From positions 744,001-808,000 of the forward strand of contig CAWBSM010000002.1 in the NCBI GenBank assembly GCA_963791455.1: a DNA stretch of 64,000 nt, read 5' to 3'. Under the pieces are notes generated by a model that did no database searches, had not been told where the DNA came from, and was given only the letters and a program-made list of their open reading frames with translations. The translations under genes were made by a program, and so were the position numbers. Each line of letters opens with the position of its first letter. Position 1 is the stretch's first letter. Shown here piece by piece: positions 60,336 to 64,000 of this stretch. Source of the DNA: Bog-473 sp963791455. Lineage in GTDB: Bacteria; Actinomycetota; Acidimicrobiia; Acidimicrobiales; RAAP-2.

Positions 60336-61142
60336 TCAATCGCTCCCGAAGGACGTCCCAACACCGGGGACTCCGCCCGCGTTCACCACGGTCGCGCCAG
60401 GGTGTTGTGCCCTCAGATCGAGTAGGGAGAGATTGGCAGGAGTCTCGGGCAGGTACTCGTAAGTCTGGAACTGCACGGTCTCCGGGCACTGTCCCTGCTC
60501 GCAGGCCACGGTCCCCTGAATGAGCAGCGGTCGATAGTCGCTCTTGGCGACGTCATAGGTCGCATTGGCAATCCCACTGCCAGAAGGTTGACCCGAAATC
60601 GACAAGACGTAGGCGGGGACTCCGTCCACGACGGCCGAACCGCCGACTTGCGCCTGGCCCGACGAGATGAGGGAGCGGATGGTGGCGGCCACATCGACCG
60701 GCGCGTGGTTCGGAGGGCTGTATATCCCGACGTACATCGTGTTGGAAGCGGCGTCATAGCTGGACATCGTCGTTCCGTTCCACGCGGCCTCGTAACCGAA
60801 CTTGATGAACCGATACGAGGTTCCGGCGGCCCACAGCGCGTAGGGCTGGGCAGGACTCGACCCCACGGTGATCGTGGCGGCGACATGGAACACCGAATCG
60901 GGCGGCGGAGTGAGAGCGCCTTGAGCAGACGCGAGGATCGCTGCGTCGGCAGGACTCGGCGTGCTTCCAGCTCCCAGCACAAGAGCGAGGCTGAGGCCCA
61001 ACGCGGCAAGCCCCGCCGGCGTGCCAAGCGCAACCGCTCGCCTGAGGTGGCGCCGGTAATCTCGGCGGCGAACCAGATCGGCCTCGACGGCCGCACGCAG
61101 CTCGTGGCGGAACGACTGGAGCTCAGGTTGGAGCGTGGTCAT
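60336..61142 (-). CDS. Membrane-anchored protein paired with an ECF sigma factor (anti-sigma-like)
   Basis: A 268-residue protein with a short cytoplasmic N-terminus of about 40 residues (ELRAAVEADLVRRRDYRRHLR), one membrane segment (PAGLAALGLSLALVLGAG) and an extracellular beta-rich domain of about 200 residues with a Cys pair (CEQGQC). It lies one base after the sigma factor gene, the usual place for an anti-sigma. No HxxxCxxC zinc anti-sigma motif is present, so sequestration of the sigma is inferred from context alone. Confidence 0.7.
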   Translation of the reverse strand: MTTLQPELQSFRHELRAAVEADLVRRRDYRRHLRRAVALGTPAGLAALGLSLALVLGAGSTPSPADAAILASAQGALTPPPDSVFHVAATITVGSSPAQPYALWAAGTSYRFIKFGYEAAWNGTTMSSYDAASNTMYVGIYSPPNHAPVDVAATIRSLISSGQAQVGGSAVVDGVPAYVLSISGQPSGSGIANATYDVAKSDYRPLLIQGTVACEQGQCPETVQFQTYEYLPETPANLSLLDLRAQHPGATVVNAGGVPGVGTSFGSD

Positions 61143-61143
61143 G

Positions 61144-61722
61144 TCAGAACCCTCCTAGGGCTAGATCGAGACGACGGAGCGATCGAGATACGCGCAGGCG
61201 AGCTGCGACGGGAGTGCATTGGAGGCGCCGGGCAATCTCCCTATAGGGCCGTTCCTCGACCAAGCGCAGAACGAGCAGTTCCCGCTCTGAGTCTGGGAGG
61301 TTCGCGACTTCTCGAAGGACAGCCGAGGGAAACGACAAGCGGTCGTCGACGGCCTCGAAGTCGGCGTGCACGACTGTGATCGGGAGGCCCAGACGCTCCC
61401 GAGCGCCGTACTCGACCCTTCGCTTGCGCAGGGATGACCGAAACACGTTGTGAGCGATGCCATAGAGCCACGGAAGTGCGGTGCCATCGTGCTCGTCTCG
61501 GAACCGCTTTCGGCTATGCCACGCCGCCGCAAAGACCTCGGCGGTTAGATCGGCGTCATAGTCACCCACCCGGGCACTCGACCAGGCGAGGATCTGGCCT
61601 ACGTGTCGGTCGTAGAGCTCGGCAAAGGCGTCGGGGTCCTCTAGGACCAATAACTCGGCGTCCGACTGCTCCGTCCATGCCCTCACACTCTGTATATGAC
61701 TGCTCAGCGGAAAATGTGTCAC
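61144..61722 (-). CDS. ECF-type RNA polymerase sigma factor
   Basis: A 192-residue sigma-70 family protein. Region 2 (DPDAFAELYDRHVGQILAW, DLTAEVFAAAWHSRKRF, LPWLYGIAHNVFRSSLRKRR) and region 4 (LPDSERELLVLRLVEERPYREIARRL, TPVAARLRVSRSLRRL) are both complete. It directs transcription of an unknown regulon, probably including its own operon. The gene after it encodes its likely membrane partner. Confidence 0.92.
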   Translation of the reverse strand: MTHFPLSSHIQSVRAWTEQSDAELLVLEDPDAFAELYDRHVGQILAWSSARVGDYDADLTAEVFAAAWHSRKRFRDEHDGTALPWLYGIAHNVFRSSLRKRRVEYGARERLGLPITVVHADFEAVDDRLSFPSAVLREVANLPDSERELLVLRLVEERPYREIARRLQCTPVAARLRVSRSLRRLDLALGGF

Positions 61723-61810
61723 GTCACCTCAAAACCAGGGCCTTTGCCACGCAGGCAGCCATTCTCGAGGCCCTGAGGCACTGCTCTATCGCCGGGTAGG
61801 CGACTACGCC

Positions 61811-62902
61811 TCAGGCAGCAACTTCGGCGACCACGACGGATACGTTGTCGCGACCGCCACGAGAAACGGCTCCGTCGATCAGGGAGTCGACGATCGCGGC
61901 CACGTCCCCGCCTCCAGCCATGGCGTTCGCAATGTCATCGCCGGACAATTCGTTGAAGAGACCGTCGCTGCACACGACGATCCGATCCCCTTCTTCGACG
62001 GGAAGTGTCGTGTGCTCTACTTCGACATCAGGTCCCACCCCGAGTGCCCGGGTGAGAACTCCGTAATGGGGATGTCGGTGTGCCTCGTCCTCCTGTAGCT
62101 CTCCGCGCCGGATCAGTTCGGCCGTGATGGTGTGGTCCTCGGTCAGCTGGGTCAACGATCCCTCACGCCAGAGATAGGCCCTGCTGTCGCCGACGTGGAC
62201 GAGTGCAAGGTCTCCGTCAGTGAGGACTCCAGCCGCACAGATCGTGGTGCCCATGCCCTCCGATCCTGGCTGAGCGCCCGCACGATCCTGGATCGCCCAA
62301 TTCGCAGCACGGACCGCTGCTTGGAGCTCGTCCACTGATCGGCCGGTGAAGACCGCTGGAACCACGGCTGCAGCGACATTCGCTGCGACCTCGCCACCTG
62401 GATGTCCCCCCATACCGTCGGCGACGAGAACAAGGCGATTAGTGCTGACGATGACATCTTCATTGTTCTCACGCAGCTGCCCGATGTCAGTACGACCCGC
62501 TGCTCGCAGGGTGGTCATGGGTCCCTCCTTGGGATCCGACGTGGCTCTTGGGAATAATGGATCCTCACTCGCAGTGATGAGTTGGCGAGCGTGCGTGAGA
62601 GCGTCTTGGCGGTCCTTCGCATCGATTTGGAGCTGTCTGGCCCAGAGGTCGAGCTGTTCTCGGGAGGGTTGACACATGAAGACGCGTATTTCGGCGAGTG
62701 CCAGGCCTGCTTGACGGAGGGCATCGATCACCTGGGCATCAGCCAACTGGCCCGGCGAGTAATAGCGATACCCCGAGCTCGGGTCCACTGCTGCGGGGGC
62801 GAGGAGACCCTCGGCCGCATACGTCCTGAGCCGCTTGGCCGAAATCCCAGAGCGGTCTGAGAACTCACCTATGGCCATGAGGTCGTCCACAAGATGAAGC
62901 AT
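61811..62902 (-). CDS. MerR-type DNA-binding domain fused to a PP2C protein phosphatase
   Basis: A 363-residue two-domain protein. Residues 9-75 are a MerR helix-turn-helix (AIGEFSDRSGISAKRLRTYAAEGLL, SGYRYY) and the following helix reaches about 125. Residues 130-363 are a complete PP2C Ser/Thr phosphatase with metal-binding aspartates in DIGQLRENNEDVIV, LVADGMGGHPGGE, VHVGDSRAYLW, CSDGLFNEL and GGRDNVSVVVAE. A strong AAGGAGG with five-base spacing precedes the internal ATG of residue 129, exactly at the domain boundary. So a free phosphatase may also be made. The main start has GGGGAGGG upstream. Confidence 0.9.
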   Translation of the reverse strand: MLHLVDDLMAIGEFSDRSGISAKRLRTYAAEGLLAPAAVDPSSGYRYYSPGQLADAQVIDALRQAGLALAEIRVFMCQPSREQLDLWARQLQIDAKDRQDALTHARQLITASEDPLFPRATSDPKEGPMTTLRAAGRTDIGQLRENNEDVIVSTNRLVLVADGMGGHPGGEVAANVAAAVVPAVFTGRSVDELQAAVRAANWAIQDRAGAQPGSEGMGTTICAAGVLTDGDLALVHVGDSRAYLWREGSLTQLTEDHTITAELIRRGELQEDEAHRHPHYGVLTRALGVGPDVEVEHTTLPVEEGDRIVVCSDGLFNELSGDDIANAMAGGGDVAAIVDSLIDGAVSRGGRDNVSVVVAEVAA

Positions 62903-62971
62903 GAACCCTCCCCAATGGTCAGAGTCAAGTGGGATGTTCAGGCAAGGGGGGGGGCGTGTCCCGTCGCCGGC

Positions 62972-63325
62972 TTAGGGCACTCGCGCTCCGAGTACGCAGA
63001 ACTCATTGCCTTCGGGGTCCTGAAGCACAATCCAGGTCTGCTCCCCTTGCCCAATGTCCGCTCGCGTGGCTCCGAGCGCGAGCAGTCGGTCGACCTCCGC
63101 ATCTCGGTCGTCTGGGCGAAAGTCGAGGTGCAGCCGATTCTTGATGGTCTTCTGCTCTGGAACAGGCACGAACAAGAGACCAGGGAGACGATCCGCAGTT
63201 GGCCGGATCTCGAACTCATCAGGATCGTCGTTGACGACAACCCAATCAAGCGCCGCTCGCCACCATCCCCCAAGGGAGCCGGGGTCGCGTGCTGCGACGA
63301 TCGTCTGTTCCCACTCGAGGGTCAC
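62972..63325 (-). CDS. Glyoxalase-like (VOC) domain protein
   Basis: A 117-residue single VOC module: EQTIVAARDPGSLGGWWRAAL at the N-terminus, RLHLDFRPDDRDAEVDRLLALGAT in the middle, and VLQDPEGNEFCVLGA at the end. Similar small proteins are widespread in actinobacteria with no known substrate. It lies just upstream of the MerR-PP2C gene on the same strand. Confidence 0.85.
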   Translation of the reverse strand: MTLEWEQTIVAARDPGSLGGWWRAALDWVVVNDDPDEFEIRPTADRLPGLLFVPVPEQKTIKNRLHLDFRPDDRDAEVDRLLALGATRADIGQGEQTWIVLQDPEGNEFCVLGARVP

Positions 63326-63409
63326 TGGACAAGCCTAGAAGAGCCAAGCGCCCGAACTGTCCTATACCGCCCTACATGATCGGTGGCGTGATCCTCTTCA
63401 GTGTTCTTT

Positions 63410-63967
63410 TCAGGAACGTTTCAGATTGCGGGGCGTTCGACGAGGGGTCGGCGGAGGCAAGTCGTCTGGGGCGGCAGCGATCGCATCGCGGATACTGCGA
63501 GGGTGCCCAGGAACTCGCAGAGACTCGGTGTCGTCGATCCCGGTCATCACCACGGTCGTGGTTTGGACGACCTCGGGGAGCAGTCGATTGAGCACCGCTT
63601 GGGCTTCCGGCGTCACGTCGACGAGGAATCGGCGGCGGTAGTCGGGATCCGTGAGCCGCCTGATGTACCCGTTGCGCTCCAAGGTGTCGAGCACGCTGGT
63701 CATGGTCCCGCCCGTGATGTGCATGTGGGCGCCGATTGCGCCCGCGGTCATGGGAGCTCCGTTGCCTTCGATGACGGCCAGGGCGTTAAGCGCGGCGTGC
63801 GACAGGCCGTGACGACGTGCCACCGACGCGATGAGCGCCTCGGCATGCCCTCCGACCACTTCGAGATTCCGGAAGACCTGGGCAGAGAGCCAGGACGCAC
63901 CGGGAAACTCCATTTCGAATGCTGCTGCCTCTGATGCCGGCGCCGAGGCAGCGCCCTTCCGGGACAC
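63410..63967 (-). CDS. MarR family transcriptional regulator
   Basis: A 185-residue protein. Winged helix-turn-helix: LSHAALNALAVIEGNGAPMTAGAIGAHMHITGGTMTSVLDTLERNGYIRRL, then the wing DPDYRRRFLVDVTPEAQ. N-terminal and C-terminal helices would form the dimer interface. The C-terminal tail is unusually basic and Pro-rich. Targets are unknown. An alternative ATG just upstream (63978) reads another frame. The gene ends about 85 bp from the VOC gene start. Confidence 0.88.
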   Translation of the reverse strand: MSRKGAASAPASEAAAFEMEFPGASWLSAQVFRNLEVVGGHAEALIASVARRHGLSHAALNALAVIEGNGAPMTAGAIGAHMHITGGTMTSVLDTLERNGYIRRLTDPDYRRRFLVDVTPEAQAVLNRLLPEVVQTTTVVMTGIDDTESLRVPGHPRSIRDAIAAAPDDLPPPTPRRTPRNLKRS

Positions 63968-64000
63968 CGATGCCCCAAACCGCCTGGACCCGGGTTTGGC

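Noticed and set aside
58600..64000. Second attachment site (direct repeat of the tRNA-Gly 3' end)
   Set aside because: I read the region for the tRNA 3' sequence and did not find it within the window; absence by eye is not proof.

Overview
This is high-GC DNA with dense, often ATGA- or GTGA-overlapped genes and many GTG/TTG starts. The gene content is actinobacterial: an Lsr2-like nucleoid protein, a MptB-like polyprenol-phosphomannose glycosyltransferase, F420-type LLM oxidoreductases, a maleylpyruvate-isomerase/DinB-type protein, DUF2510 and RDD membrane proteins, and SipW-type signal peptides of the AYxYFTS kind. I lean towards an Acidimicrobiia-like soil or aquatic actinobacterium; this is an inference from gene content, as no rRNA lies in the window.

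Layout. 1-11 kb: catabolic enzymes (phytanoyl-CoA-type and TauD-type dioxygenases, a zinc alcohol dehydrogenase, an amidohydrolase), a secreted glycosidase-like protein and two GT-C membrane glycosyltransferases. 11-15.5 kb: an HtrA-type protease, small membrane proteins, an Lsr2 gene that appears broken by a one-base slip in a C run, and a DinB-like protein. 16-22.6 kb: a compact type IV pilus locus (pilB, pilC, pilA, terminator, pilT, a DUF429 gene overlapping pilT, and pilD on the other strand). 22.7-27.7 kb: three tandem paralogous polytopic membrane proteins. 27.7-28.2 kb: a scar made of an integrase tail and a second decayed gene.

28.2-37.1 kb is a minus-strand surface-protein operon. 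It encodes two small SipW/TasA-like proteins, a 993-residue Ig-like plus RTX-repeat protein, and a 1540-residue protein whose gene carries five almost identical 648-bp tandem units. 38-45 kb holds a P450-TetR-LLM operon with a visible promoter and palindromic operator, a two-component system and an ABC1/UbiB-family kinase. 45.9-51.4 kb holds a class II Fic protein and, on the other strand, a cluster of a beta-class DNA methyltransferase with an unassigned C-terminal domain, a 104-residue protein, and a 399-residue protein with a PD-(D/E)xK-like signature. That cluster is my best candidate for an undescribed restriction-like system.

51.5-57.5 kb: enoyl-CoA hydratases, another LLM oxidoreductase, an aldo/keto reductase, a two-domain VOC protein, a nonapeptide-repeat/RDD pair and a truncated haemoglobin. 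At 57.5 kb a tRNA-Gly(TCC) abuts a tyrosine integrase whose stop codon lies inside the tRNA; the integrase and its excisionase are both damaged, so this looks like an immobilised integrated element. 59-64 kb: a SAM methyltransferase, an ECF sigma factor with a membrane-anchored partner, a MerR-PP2C fusion with a strong internal ribosome binding site, a glyoxalase-like protein and a MarR regulator.
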